DNA of 64,000 nucleotides from Hydra vulgaris (lineage: Eukaryota > Cnidaria > Hydrozoa > Anthoathecata > Hydridae): positions 43,073,501 through 43,137,500 of the forward strand of contig NC_088933.1 in assembly GCF_038396675.1 (NCBI RefSeq), given 5' to 3'. The stretch's first letter is position 1. Every line of letters starts with the position of its first letter. This document shows, in pieces, positions 37,721-48,999 of the stretch. The position numbers and the translations under genes were made by a program. The notes under the pieces were generated by a model. The model saw nothing but the letters and a program-made list of their open reading frames with translations, had not been told where the DNA came from and searched no databases.

Positions 37721-38588
37721 GTATTGTTAGCCAATCGATATTATCAGTATTAAGTCATTTTACTAGTTAATTTGTTAATTAGATGGCAAACATATACAGA
37801 AAAACGTTAAAATGAATTTTTTGTCAAAAAAAAAAATGTGTAAAATATTAATTTCATCAAATATAATAAACACGGAAAATATGAGTTATACTTTAACCAC
37901 CTTCTAGTTTACCTAGATAATACTTTAACCACGTTTTGTTAGGGGATCAACCTTCTGATGAAGCTCTCAAGGCAATAACTTTCATATCAACCATCTAACA
38001 AAGTTACCCTAAATTATTTAGTAAAGCACCTTTTACCTTATCATCTCCTTTTAACCAAAGTATAACTTCAAATCAAAACTTTGACTTAAAAATTTAAATT
38101 TCTAGCAAAACTCAATACATTCAATGCATAATATTTCAGATGTATTTTCAAACAGAAACTTATATTTTAGAGAATACCAGATTATTTTATCAAAAATTGT
38201 CTAAAATAAATTCCAAGAATATAAAAATCAAAAAAAAAAAATCATTTAAAAAGAAATTTTAAATATTTTTTTAATCTAAAATTAAAAAATGAATTAAAAT
38301 ATAAAAATATAAGCAAATAGATACTGAAGTTAATTTGCATAAACTAAAATCAATGCAAATGTGGAAAAATAGCATGTTAAGAATTTAACCTTAAAGTCTT
38401 TATTTCTTCTAAAACTTAAAGTTTAACTTTTAGAAGAGTTTTATAAAATACACATATAATCTATAGAAAACTTACATATTATATTGTCTATAACTCGTAA
38501 TTTGAATATTTTAAAAAAAGGAAGCCCATCAAGGGGGAATCCATAAAATACGTATGTGTTAAACCACTGATTTTAGGTTCCCGACTTT

Positions 38589-39150
38589 CTACAGTACACT
38601 CCCATTTGCTATCGCATTTTTTTTCCTTCCCCGTCCTCCTCCGTCTCCCCCAACTCCGCGTACGAATGCAATACGTACTCGCTTGTACGCTTTTGCACAT
38701 TTTTGAGCAATCCCCTCCACCATAACTGCATACGTACTTTTTGAAAGACCCCCAACATCAATGTTGAACTCAATTTCAGTACACTCTGGAACTTGAGAAA
38801 GAACTTTCAAAATTTCGTTTTTTAAAACAAAAATTAACATGCTATTTGACATCATGTATGTAGAAATTTTAGTAATCTTTGCATTAAATCTGCAAGGCTT
38901 CACCTTATAAAACTTTCAAAATCTCATTTGTTTATGCAGAGGACCGCCGATATTTAATAGCAAGTTTCTCCTTTAACAATAATGCTTTACTTTCAATTAT
39001 ATTAGAATTTGAAAACAAACTCTCATCAAAATATCTAATTGGGTCATAGTCTTTATCATTCGTGCTATTACTTTCATTGAAAACAAGTTCATTATTTAAG
39101 GAGCACAGTTTTGAATTTAATGTAGACAATTTTTGATTGAATGCTCTTTC
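38589..39150 (-). CDS. Unrecognised two-exon reading frame
   Basis: Exon 1 (39150-38945) and exon 2 (38841-38589) are joined by a candidate GT..AG intron of 103 bases (38842-38944) that keeps frame (codon CG|C). Exon 1 reads as a Leu/Asn heptad-like start, then NDKDYDPIRYFDESLFSNSN and ALLLKEKLAIKYRR. Exon 2 reads MLIFVLKNEILKVLSQVPEC, then GGLSKSTYAVMVEGIAQKCA, and a Gly/Arg-rich GVGGDGGGRGRKK end before TAG. I do not recognise the family. The upstream side is cut by a CR1 fragment on the other strand near 39160, so the 5' part is missing. It could be a host gene or part of an unknown transposon. Confidence 0.45.
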
Positions 39151-39164
39151 ATTATCATCTCAAA

Positions 39165-39960
39165 ATTTTTATTTCTTGTTCCTCTCCCGCATTCATTGTT
39201 ATATAAACTATCAAATATTGCATCGTGCAGCACTAATGTAAGTAAAGTTAAAAAATTGCTTAGTAGACAAAAACACGCTGTCAGAATTATTTCAGGTGCA
39301 GGTCGTTTTATACATTCTAAAGAACTCTTTAAAAATCATTACATACTAAATGTTTTTCAGTTGAACCTTTATCAAATTCTTATATTTGTGTACAAATTTC
39401 ATAAAAAAGAAACTCCTATAATATTTAATACACTTTTCAATAAAATTAACCACGAGTACCCTACAAGATTTTCAAATTTTAATTATGAGCAACCTAAAAT
39501 GCACTATTTGGTTACTCAATTTTCTATTGCCATCAGAGGTCCTAAAGACTTTATTAAATAACCAGCTGAAAATTGTTCTTCACTTTCTTTATTCAAACAA
39601 AAGCTAAAATAAAAACTTCTTAACGATGTTAATAAATTAAATTCTTTTTAAATTCTCCTATTAAATTATTTTTAATTTTTAGTTGTAATTATTATTATTA
39701 TTTTTTTTTATCTTTTTTTTACGATTTTCTTTTAATTATAGATTAGTTACTGATCTTAACAGACTTGTAAAATTTGTATTTATTTTTTATATGGAACAAA
39801 GTAATTTTATCTTTACATTTTAATGATTGTACACGCTTGCTGATAAAAACACGTCGAGGCGTAGTGATAAGGCAAATAATGTCTTCTTTTAGCCCCGGTC
39901 ATGTAAATTTTATTTATATAAAACGGCATTGTATTCTTTTTTTAATGACGAAATAAATAA
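39165..39960 (+). mobile_element. CR1 LINE 3' fragment
   Basis: Reads KKLLSRQKHAVRIISGAGRF, NVFQLNLYQILIFVYKFHKK, NHEYPTRFSNFNYEQPK and IAIRGPKDF, the C-terminal region of CR1 ORF2, to 39561, then a 3' UTR. The UTR has a GATAAGGCAAATAATGTCTT-type hairpin near 39870 and ends near AATGACGAAATAAATAA. It is a 5'-truncated insertion in the opposite strand to the two-exon frame. Confidence 0.7.
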
Positions 39961-40280
39961 TTTTAGCGAATTTTTTCTTTATTTTCTTTTTTTTAATCAC
40001 ATAGCTTAGTATTTTATCTTTTTATAACTTTTTTTATTTATGTATTCATATATTTCATAAATAATTTCTTTATAAATTTTTATTAATATTTAAATTAATA
40101 ACTAATACTAAAATTTTATACTTTTAATTGCACTAAATCAAATATGCTAAAATATATTAAATTTTTATTAAAATCTTAAAGTCATGGGAGCAAAGTTTGA
40201 TTGGTTTATTTTAAGACACGGCTGCGAATATTATTGGTTGATTTTGAAAGTTTTATTTGTAGCAATTAAAAAAAAAATTC

Positions 40281-40348
40281 TATGTGTAGCATTGTGTTAT
40301 CTCATGGGTTCATCCATCACGACGATCCGGGTTCGTATCCTACACTAC
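40281..40348 (+). mobile_element. tRNA-like remnant (possible SINE head)
   Basis: GTGTAGCATTGTGTTATC resembles an A box, and 38 bases on CGGGTTCGTATCCTACAC resembles a B box with an acceptor arm (GTGTAG/CTACAC). The anticodon arm is poor. It could be a decayed tRNA-derived SINE. The overlapping open frame 40184-40399 is then not a gene. The rest of 39961-40504 shows nothing. Confidence 0.3.
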
Positions 40349-40504
40349 GGAAATGATTTTAAATGTTTTTTAATGAAAGTTAATATTATTGTTGTATAAT
40401 TGAAAGTTACATTGATTTTTATTATTTACATACATCGACTAATCGGCGCAGTGTTCATACATCCACTGATTTAGGGATAGGCGGAGTGAGTGTACATACA
40501 TCTG

Positions 40505-41090
40505 TAAAAACAATAAGAATTAATTTTAGTAAAAATAAGAGCTTTTTCAAACTGTTACAATGAACAAATTTATTTATATTTATAAATATTAGGAAAATAC
40601 GTAAAAGTACTCAGAGCCCGTTTTCCCATTTTAGGGAAAATTTGGCCAAGAGTTCAAAAAACTCTGTTAAAACGGTAAAAATTGACTTTGGTTGAAGAAG
40701 AAAAAGAGATTTTTCAAATTGTCTGAGTGAACAAATTTATTTACATTTATAAATATCAAAAAAAAAAAATGTAAAAATTTCTGCTTTTCCCTGAATCGGG
40801 GCTATTGGGCCAAAAACAAATAAAGCTCTATGAAAATAATTAAAATTAACTTTAGTTAAAGAACAAGTGCTTTTTCATATTTTCAGAGTAAACAAGTTTA
40901 TACACATCTATAAAAACCCACAATATATGTAATAATCCCAGTGCTCGTTTACCCCTTTTGGGGCATTTGGGTTAACGACAATAAAGTTTATGTAAAAACA
41001 AAAAAATCAAACTTTAGTTAAAGAACGAGGGTTTTTTATAGAGTAAACAAATTCATATACATTTATAAAAATCCAAATTTTCAGGAAAGA
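40505..41090. repeat. Diverged tandem array, about 163-base units, 3.5 copies
   Basis: Each unit has the order: AATTAA/GACTTTAGTTAAAGAA, GAGCTTTTTCA, AGTGAACAAATTTATT, CATTTATAAA, then a C/G-containing part (CCCGTTTTCCC..GGGAAA or CCCCTTTTGGGG) and TAAAGCTCTATG. Units begin near 40519, 40678, 40842 and 41007. Divergence between units is considerable, so the array is old. Confidence 0.75.
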
Positions 41091-41184
41091 AATATCTTCG
41101 TAAACAATAGAAATACAATGATTTGCTTTTTCCGACGACTGTTTGAAACACTCCATGTACTTTTTTTTTTTACTTAGTAGTTTT

Positions 41185-41980
41185 TCATTTAAATATAAAA
41201 TGTGGAGGAAAAGAGTTACCCATTGCATTGATACAAGCTATCACTCTGATTGTTTCCCAGTTACCTGATTGATGACATCGGAGATACTTAACTCTTTTAG
41301 CAACTACTTTTTCAGGACGATAACCAAACTGCGTCCCAGTCTCATCCATATTTTTTTCAGGACGATAACCAAACTGCATCCCAGTCTCATCCATATTTCA
41401 AATGTTTTGCGGTTTCTGAAGTAGGTTGTTTTTCGTCCGCACATTTTTAAGAATGGAAAAATATTTCGACACTTTACCAACATTCATACACGGATGTCTA
41501 ATAGCTGCTGTACCTTCTGGTTGACGTCAAGTTAAATCTTTGTATCTTTTGCAGATTCCACGCCACCATTTTTATGTAGGAGTTCCATTCTTGTATAATT
41601 TTTTATGTTTAAAAGCAATTTTTTATGTTTATAATCAATATATTCAGCATATTTTAGAATTTGCAATTGACCAAATCCGATTCATAAAGCTGCCCGATTA
41701 TATGCAAAATCAATTAATTTCTTTTTTTCTACTTTACCTAAAATAGTTGGATATCCAGGTTTGTCTCCCATTTTCTTTACTCCAAATAATTTAAACTTGT
41801 AACAAACAACTTGGAATGTCAAAAGCTTTACATGCTACTCGCTGTGAAACTCCATTTTTTATAGCTTTAATTACAGATATAATTGATTCACCAGTCCATA
41901 AACCGTTTTCCACGTTTGCTTCTATTTTTTTTAATTCTTGTTGAATTTTCAAATTTTTTAGTTTTATTATTTTTTTCCAT
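41185..41980 (-). pseudogene. Pogo/Tigger-type transposase relic
   Basis: On the minus strand the N-terminal helix-turn-helix reads GESIISVIKAIKNGVSQRVA, then CKAFDIPS (about 41930-41830), the psq-like domain of pogo elements. After broken text comes QPEGTAAIRHPCMNVGKVSK and then the DDE start NMDETGMQFGYRPEK, followed by KVVAKRVKYL, GNWETIRVIACINAMGNSFP and FIFK before a stop. The MDETG..GYRPEK segment is duplicated in tandem (about 48 bases, 41301-41396). Stops and shifts between blocks and loss of the rest of the catalytic domain make it dead. Confidence 0.7.
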
Positions 41981-43120
41981 TGTAAGTAAAGTTCAAAAAA
42001 ACACCCTGAAAATTTAATTACAAATGGTTATGACTGTCTAAAAATAAATGTCTATGTTTCTATGATTATATGATATATATGTACTCTTTCATTACAATCA
42101 TATACATGTAATTTTATACACATGGTACATACACTCATGGTTTAGATGGTTTAAACATAAAGGCCTCTATGGTTTTCTTTTACATCATTTTTGGTAAAAT
42201 GATATTATAGAATATTTAAAGAAAGTTTTCAAAACTGGACGCCCTTCCTACAAACATGTTAACGTAAACATTTTAAAAGTATTTTTATAGTGACGCTGTC
42301 GCTGGAATGACAGCAAGGTTTTTCAAAGAATTTCTACCCTATCGTTATTGTTATCTTATATATGAAACTAATAAGCAAAATAGCGAAGCAAACCAAATAA
42401 ATAAGACCATTTTTTTTTCTTAGATAGAAAAAAAATGGTCCAATTTACTTTTATTTATTACTAATAAAACAGGAATTGAATGAAACAAAAAAAGATGGTA
42501 CTCTTGAGTTACTAATACAGAGAAGTTAATCTTTAATAGTTTTAAAAAAATTTTCCCACCCACCCTGAGCTTATTTAGACCCCCTTACCCGGTTTATAAA
42601 ACTTTACTTGTTATAAACAAAGAAATCTCAAGTCTAAAAGAATTTTCTGTTATTATTATCTATTTTTTGAGACCGGTTTAGGTCTCAAAAATTAAAAAAT
42701 AATAACTGAAATATAATAATTGTTCATACTTAACCGGGGGTGAATTGAGTTATTAAAATAGAGATGTATAGACTCAGTTTTATTTTAAAAATAAATTAGA
42801 GCCTATACGTCTTGTCTTGAATAGTTTAGTAATTACAACTGTTTGGACTGTGGTCTTTCCAAAAACAGCAATAAAATATATTGTCAAATTTACATCATTA
42901 ATAGATAAATTTAATGAAAAAATTTAGAACCATAAGTGATTGTCAATAAATTACGCAACGCTAAATTTACTTTTAAAAAAGAAGTAGTAGATCTTAAAGT
43001 AGATCTAGAAGTAGATCTGAAGCTTTATTACGCTTTTTTCTATACTTAACAACTTTTCACTCATTAAATTAATTTTAATGCATAATAAACTGTTGTTTTT
43101 GTATTTTTTTAATGCTAATT
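41981..43120. other. Gene-less stretch with two hairpins
   Basis: A hairpin at 42406-42439 has ACCATTTTTTTTTCT arms and a 5-base loop. A second at 42650-42705 has about 25-base arms with GAGACC-GGTTTA-GGTCTC at the tip. At 42975-43020 AGTAGATCT recurs three times. No coding frame is seen. Confidence 0.55.
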
Positions 43121-43350
43121 CACCTCCCCAAGTTCCAGAAGGCTAGTGGCCAGACGAGAAGACTACTTAATTGTGGTTATAACCCTCTTCTAACTCTATA
43201 ACTTTAATACACGAACCATTACAAACAAAAGCCGATGCGCGGAGAAACAAGTTGAGCGCGGTACTATCAGGGACATGGTGGGAATTGCACTCGGAACCTC
43301 TCGCTTGTGAAGCGAGTGCTCCACCACGACACCACTACACCTACACCGCT
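43121..43350 (-). mobile_element. tRNA-derived SINE, family B, longer copy
   Basis: The minus strand has a tRNA-like head (anticodon loop TTCACAA, CAC; B box GAGTGCAATTCCC, slightly decayed), the shared body ending CAACTTGTTTCTCCGCG, and then an extra 3' part to CTTCTGGAACTTGGGGAGGT. A poly(T) tract of about 29 bases lies at 43374-43402. The copy at 9845 lacks the 3' part. Confidence 0.75.
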
Positions 43351-43369
43351 ATGACCATTGGCCAACAAT

Positions 43370-43401
<32 letters not shown>

Positions 43402-43402
43402 C

Positions 43403-43839
43403 GTAAGTTTTTGTTTACATTTGACGTAATATATATAAATAACATATTTTTTTTCAAATACAAACAAGGCTTCTAAAAGAAGTTGGTTGAAAGTTGGTTC
43501 TAAAAGAAGTTGGTTGAGACAATTATTGGTAAAAAACATCAATATTTAATAAAGTTGTTTACCATCATTTTCTAGATTTCATTATTTAATCACTTTTTAC
43601 GCGCCATAACATGTTTTATATAATGGAGCATTTATTATTTAATTTAGTTTGGCATTTAATAGTTTATAAAATTGAACCTAATCGGTAATTCATAGTCAGA
43701 ATGTAATAACTATTAGAATACCATAGCAGATATAAACAATCTATCTTTATTTTTTTTACCAAAAATATTTTTAAGAGTTCTCACCTTGATACGCGAGGAA
43801 CTTCCAGTTAGGCAACATACCGTAATATTGTAAGTGTTA
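43403..43839. other. No recognisable gene
   Basis: Contains a TCTAAAAGAAGTTGGTTGA unit repeated at 43470-43520. Otherwise AT-rich non-coding DNA. Confidence 0.5.
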
Positions 43840-44475
43840 TTGCTAGTTCAGAAGATGAAGTTACTAATTTTGCTCCTTCTTTTTTAATTGAATTTTCATT
43901 TCAGTTTCCCTCTTACTTCACCAAAATTACTCATAAATACCCCTCAAAGTTTTCAACTAATAATTTTGTTGTTCCAAGATCTTATTTGAAGCTCAGTGCA
44001 TTTAAAATTGAATACTGTGGACCATTTATGTGGAAAAGTTTTTTAAAAAATGTTATTAAAAATAAAACTCTTCTAAACTTCTCCCAAGAATAATTCAAAA
44101 GAGAATTTAAGCGATTTCTATTAGTGAATAATTTCGATCTTAAAAAAGCTACTTACTTATTTTTGTCTTGATTTGGTTCTTATTTTCTTTTTATAAAAAA
44201 GAAAAATAAATTACTATAAGAAAAAATATATATCTTACTATACATTTTACAACTTGTAATATATTGTGTATTACTATGTAATTTTTAACTTGTAAATTTT
44301 TAACTTTTAATTTTTAACTTGTTACATAAACTTGAAGGCCACAATATAAACGGAACTCGGCGATATGACAATATACGTCCTCTTTTTGCTCCTACCATTT
44401 ATAATATATGTATTTTCTTTCTTATTGTAAATTTTATTAAATGGCGAAATGTATAAATAAAGAAATAAAATTTGT
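43840..44475 (+). mobile_element. CR1 LINE 3' fragment
   Basis: Reads SYFTKITHKYPSKFSTNNFV, LKLSAFKIEYCGPFMWKSF and FKREFKRFLLVNNFDLKKAT with one internal stop (TAA after SQE), closely following the C-terminus of the full-length ORF2. A 3' UTR follows to AATAAAGAAATAAAA near 44475. Insertion is 5'-truncated. Confidence 0.75.
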
Positions 44476-45231
44476 ATTTAGAATTGTGGAGAAAGTTGTA
44501 AATAAAGGAAGAAAAATGATTATAAAATATACTGGTCACTTGCTTTTAAAATTTAGCCTAATAAACTTGTTAAACTCTTTTAATCAACTGACAAATCAAG
44601 TTTTTGTTTAGGTGTAATAAATAAGGGGACAAAAGAAAAGAAGGAGGGGGAGAATCGGGGTAATAATAAACAAGAGAGTAAGAATTTTTACATTTATTTC
44701 TATAAATGAGTTATTATTTTAAAATTTTTAAGACCCTAAACCTTACTCAAAAATTTAAAAATAATAACTAAAAATTGTTTCTTTTAGTTTTTAGAGTTTC
44801 TTGTTCATTACAAGTAAAATTGAGGATGCTGAATCCAAAAAGGACTCAGGCTTTATATCTCTATCTTTTCTCGTCTCTGGTGTCCAGAAGCTCTAAACAT
44901 GTTGGTTGACTTATGATGTGCAAAAAAAAAATTAATGACTTTAAACTTATTGCTTTTAAGCCCAGAGTCTCGGAGTCCTTTCCCCCATTTAAGATATATC
45001 TAAGAAACCCGGTTTCAAAAACTAAAAGTTTCAAATTTTTTCCCATTAGTAGTCCACAAGTTTTTATATATTTTTAGAGTTCTTGGATAATAAAAAAAAA
45101 CTATGAAAAAGTAACCTTTTTGCGACTTTCAAACCGGAGTCTTTTTTGGGACTCCGCATCCCCGAGTAAAATTTAATAAACGAGGAGAGAGGTCTTACCA
45201 AGCTTAGAGTTTTTAAGATGTTGTCCAGAAT
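44476..45231. other. No recognisable gene
   Basis: It includes a purine-rich GGGGACAAAAGAAAAGAAGG run near 44620 and a GGAGTC..GACTCC pair near 45138-45156. No frame is convincing. Confidence 0.45.
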
Positions 45232-45234
45232 ATT

Positions 45235-45423
45235 TTAGTTAGAGTTGTTACAAAGAAATTTAGAGTGGTTTTTTTCAAGTCTCCTTTTTTAAGAGATATA
45301 ATAAATTTTAAATTTCAAACTTTATTACCATTGGTAATATTTCTTATCATCCTAGGTAATAATCCTCATATGATTGTAGGTTCAATAACGTTTAGTTCTT
45401 ATATCAATATTTCTATATATTAG
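45235..45423 (+). pseudogene. nad4: nad4 C-terminal fragment (mitochondrial origin)
   Basis: Reads FRVVFFKSPFLRDI, FQTLLPLVIFLIILGNNP and MIVGSITFSSY up to TAG at 45421-45423. The LPL..ILGxxP pattern matches the last membrane helix of NADH dehydrogenase subunit 4. The stop overlaps the first codons of cob, as in compact mtDNA. Confidence 0.75.
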
Positions 45424-46636
45424 AATTAGAAAAAATAATCATCTTATAAAACATGTTAATTCTTATTTAATTGATCTTCCTTCTCCATCAAATATAAATT
45501 ACTTTTTTTTCGATGAAGAAAAAAAAACATAGCCCTAATAAAGATCCAAAATTAAATTATGGATCTTTATTAGGGCTATGATTTTTAATTAAACTAATTA
45601 ATGGTAATTTCTTGGCTATGCATTATTGTGGAAAATTCTTGGCTATGCATTATTGTGTAGATATAATTTTAGCTTTTAAACCAATAGTTCATATATGTAG
45701 AAACGTAAGTTTTGGGTTTTTATTAAAATCAATTCATGCTGATGGAGCTTCTATATTTTATAATTGTGTTTATATTCATATAAGCAAAGACTTGTACCTG
45801 GGGCCATCAGAAGAGCCAATTTGATTTTGAGGTATAATTATATTTTTATTAATGATGATTACTGCTTAATAGGTTATGTATTATCTTTAGTACAAATGTC
45901 TTTTTGAGAGGCTACTATTGCTACAAAATTCTTATCTGCTGCTCCTAATATAAAAAATGATATAGTTCAATGAATATGAGGTGAATTTAGTGTGAATATT
46001 GTTACTTTAGGTAGATTTTTTAACTTACATTGTTTATTTCTGTTTGTATTAACATCTTTAATTTTAGTTTATATAGGATCATTTCATTGTGTTGGATCTA
46101 GTGATCTTTTAGATACTAATTTTGATAAAGTTCAATTTGATTGATATTTTGCGATAAAAGATGTTTATGAATTTTTAATATTCAAGTTTTTATTATTATT
46201 TATAATGTTTTTTTATTCTTAAACTCTAGGAGACCCATAAAATTTTGTAAATGCTAATTCATTAGTAACACCCTGTTCATATAATGCAAGATATTTTTTA
46301 TTTGCTTTTACCATACTCTAGTCAGTTCGTAATAAAATAAAAAATAAAATAAAATAGGGGAAGTTTTAGCTTTAATTTTAAGTATAATAGTTTATTTATC
46401 ATTCCATTCTTACAAACCAATAAATTTTTTTCTCTAACTTTTAGACTTATAGAAAAATTAATGTACTGAATGTTTATAGCAAATTTTACTTTATTAACTT
46501 TGCTGGGTTCTAATTCTATTGAAAATATATTTACTAATATAATTTCTTGTTTTTTCATTTTTTTTATTTTTTATTTATTATTCCAAGAGTAGGAAAATTA
46601 GAAAATTATTTATTTTTTCAAAAAATAAGTGTATAA
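45419..46636 (+). pseudogene. cob: cob (cytochrome b), near full-length, broken
   Basis: Cytochrome b of respiratory complex III. The start reads RIRKNNHLIKHVNSYLIDLP, then [30 protein letters not shown], the haem-ligand helix [18 protein letters not shown] (two TGA as Trp), MSFWEATIATKFLSAAPN, VQWIWGEFSV and the ending PRVGKLENYLFF. Breaks include single-base shifts near 45870 and 46220, a 27-base tandem duplication of the FLAMHYC segment (45610-45660), and an inverted duplication at 45528-45580 that replaces codons just before GSLLGL. It cannot be expressed as protein in the nucleus. Confidence 0.9.
45528..45580. repeat. 20-base perfect inverted duplication inside the cob relic
   Basis: CATAGCCCTAATAAAGATCC (45528-45547) and its exact inverse (45561-45580) flank 13 bases. 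The right copy is the normal cob sequence for GSLLGL; the left is an inserted inverse copy. Confidence 0.9.
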
Positions 46637-46911
46637 TTGAATCACATGCTGAATGTTTCAACCAATCACAAAGAGATAGAAGCTTTATATATAATTTTTG
46701 GAGCATTTTCTGGAATGATAGAAACTGCTTTAAGTATATTAATTAAAATTGAACTTTCAGCACCAGGAAGGGTTTTAGGAGATGATCATTTAAATAATGT
46801 CATAGTAACAGTTTATGCTTTTTTAATGATATTTTCCCTAGTTATGCTAGTTTTAATAGGAGGTTTGGAAATTAATTTGAATTTATACACAAAGGAGCAC
46901 CAGATATAGCT
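46637..46911 (+). pseudogene. cox1: cox1 N-terminal fragment (mitochondrial origin)
   Basis: Cytochrome c oxidase subunit 1 start: [57 protein letters not shown] and, after a shift, GAPDIA. The first residues are shifted by one base against the expected W(T)MFSTNHK. It breaks off where nad3 begins on the other strand. Confidence 0.9.
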
Positions 46912-47105
46912 TACTAAAGGCCAAAACTAAAATAGCAATTAAAAGAAATCTAATAAAAAATGGTTGATCAGTTAAATGAAAAGGATTAAATCCACATTTA
47001 TAAATAGAAACGTTTTCTTTATCAAGAAATTCAAAAGAAAGAAGAATTGAAAAAAAATAAAACAACAAAACTAAGACGAAAGCTAATCAATAAAAAAATT
47101 TCGTT
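46912..47105 (-). pseudogene. nad3: nad3 fragment, inverted (mitochondrial origin)
   Basis: On the minus strand: FYW(TGA)LAFVLVLLFYFFSILL, DKENVSIYKCGFNPF, FFIRFLLIAILVLAF. The DKExVSxYECGFxPF-like and IRFxLIAILFLIF motifs identify NADH dehydrogenase subunit 3. It is fused at its end to cox1 in opposite orientation, unlike any compact mtDNA layout I know, so it was probably rearranged during or after transfer. Confidence 0.85.
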
Positions 47106-47110
47106 AAAAT

Positions 47111-48019
47111 AAACGATTCTAGAAAATTTCAAATATATTAAAAAAAATTATGGCATTATATTTATTTTTTTATTGCTTTTGGATCACTATGGAAAATTTC
47201 AAATCAAATGTAATAACAGTTCACAAATATCAAACAGGGAACGTTTATTTAACTTCAAACGTTACTTTAATAGCTCTAAAACGTTCACCACAAACACTCA
47301 ATAACGAACACGGAAGTTTACCCAACGTTTTTCTTTCTTTAAATTTTTAAACGTATAAATGTATAGGTTTAAGCGGGCTTTTTGTTTAAAGCTACATTTG
47401 CTAGTTTTTGTATAATGTATGGCTTTCTAAGCTTACATAAAACTTATTTATTTAACAAATGTTAAATAAGTAATTAAGTTAAAACTTATTCGTACTTAAG
47501 TACAATTTCACTATGTTTTACCACTGAACTACACCTATTCAAGTTTTTTTAAGAGCCCATGATTTAATAATTATCTTCAATCATAAGGTGCGCAATTGGC
47601 TAAGCTGACTATAATTAACAAAAATTAATGCTAAAAAATAATACTTCATGCAATAAAAAATTACTAGTTAGTGCTTTAAAGGGAACTATCAAAAATTATT
47701 ATAGCTTATTATAAAAATTATTATATAAATTATATAGCTTTTAGTAAATGGTATAAACATTTACATCAGTATAAGTTAAACTTGCTTGCAAAATAACATC
47801 AACAACATAAAAAATAAATATGTGTTGTTTCAGTAAAAAAGTACAGCTGTTACCACTGAAAACAGAAAAAATATGCACTTGTCTTTTTTAAAGTGCAGTT
47901 TACAATATTTCATCAAAAATAAAACTATTTTTTCTTAATAAAAATTTTCTTATTGAAAACTTAATTTTTTTTAAATTAAAAACAAAATCAATTTGTAAAA
48001 TTTATATTATATACATTTA
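47111..48019. other. Gene-less stretch with AACGTT-containing part
   Basis: From 47215 to 47350 AACGTT/CGTTCA motifs recur, as they do before the related repeat at 20040. The small open frame 47150-47350 falls on this repeat and is not a recognisable gene. The remainder is AT-rich. Confidence 0.4.
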
Positions 48020-48440
48020 TAAAAGACTTAAACTGTTATAAACTGTCAATTCTATATATAACAGTTTTATATTTAACCACTAAAATAGACACCATAAAAG
48101 CTGATACAAATTACAATAAATGAACATATTATTAAATAATACTCTGGTATCATACCAGACGTCATAAAACGTTGCCTTGCATAGCTATAACAGAAAACTA
48201 AATAAATAGCCCATCTAAATTCAGAGCAATTTCCAAGTTAGATAAATTGTCTAACTTTTAGTCTTCAAGACAACCTAGTATTTGTAACAAATTTTTGTTT
48301 ATTATAAATAAACATATTGCATGAAAAATTTGTGATCTCTGAATGACAAACCGTTTTCATCAGAAGCATCAGAATCTTTATCAGATTGAAAAGGAAACTC
48401 TTTTCCGAGTTGCAGTAACTTGAAAACAACTGTTGCTTTA
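48020..48440. repeat. Dispersed repeat, copy 2
   Basis: Aligns by eye with 20170-20610: CTGTTATAAACTGTCAATTC, TACTCTGGTATCAT, AAATTGTCTAAC, CTTCAAGACAACCTAGTATT and AAACATATTGCAT. Element type unknown. From 48441 to 48999 nothing recognisable. Confidence 0.6.
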
Positions 48441-48999
48441 TTAAGATTTGATTAAAAACAAGTATGGGTACAAAAAATGGGGTAACTGGACCTCATTATT
48501 TCAATTTAGTCTGCTCTATCAACTTAATAATTTTTATCAAAACTTTTCTATAAAAAAAAACTCTTACCAAGTTCAATCAATTAAGCTGCTTTTCATGCTG
48601 AATTTGGCAATTTACTTATGTACCTGTTGTTTGAGCCGAAAATTGATACTTAATGCAAATGGAAACCGTTAAGATCATATTTACAAAAGGTGATAAAAGT
48701 ATAAATTGTTTCTATTCACATATAAAAACGTCGCGAAAATATAAAAAATAAAGCAAAAATGGTCAATACATACGAAATAAAAATTCCAAAGGGAAGAAAT
48801 AGTGTCATTTATTTAAGAAACAAAAACACATGTTTTTTTTGAGATAAAATAAAAAGATAAACTTAAGAATAAAAAAATAGTTATATAAATTAAGGAAAAT
48901 ATAAATTAAGGAAATATATATAAATTATATTAATTATTAAAATATTAAAACTATATAAATCAAAGAAAAGTGATTAATTTTTTTTATTTATATTTGTTA

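Larger units (their letters stand above)
45232..47110. other. Nuclear insert of mitochondrial DNA (NUMT), rearranged
   Basis: Four mitochondrial gene pieces lie together: nad4 end, cob and cox1 start on the plus strand, in the order expected for Hydra-type linear mtDNA, then nad3 inverted on the minus strand. TGA stands where Trp is expected, so this is mitochondrial code. Frameshifts, a tandem duplication and an inverted duplication show decay after transfer. The nad3/cox1 junction lies near 46911. Confidence 0.9.

Noticed and set aside
40184..40399. 71-codon plus-strand frame
   Set aside because: Covers a tRNA-like remnant; no protein family resemblance.
46322..46558. 78-codon minus-strand frame
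   Set aside because: Shadow of the cob relic on the plus strand.
48448..48672. 74-codon plus-strand frame
   Set aside because: No motif, random composition, no neighbouring coding evidence.
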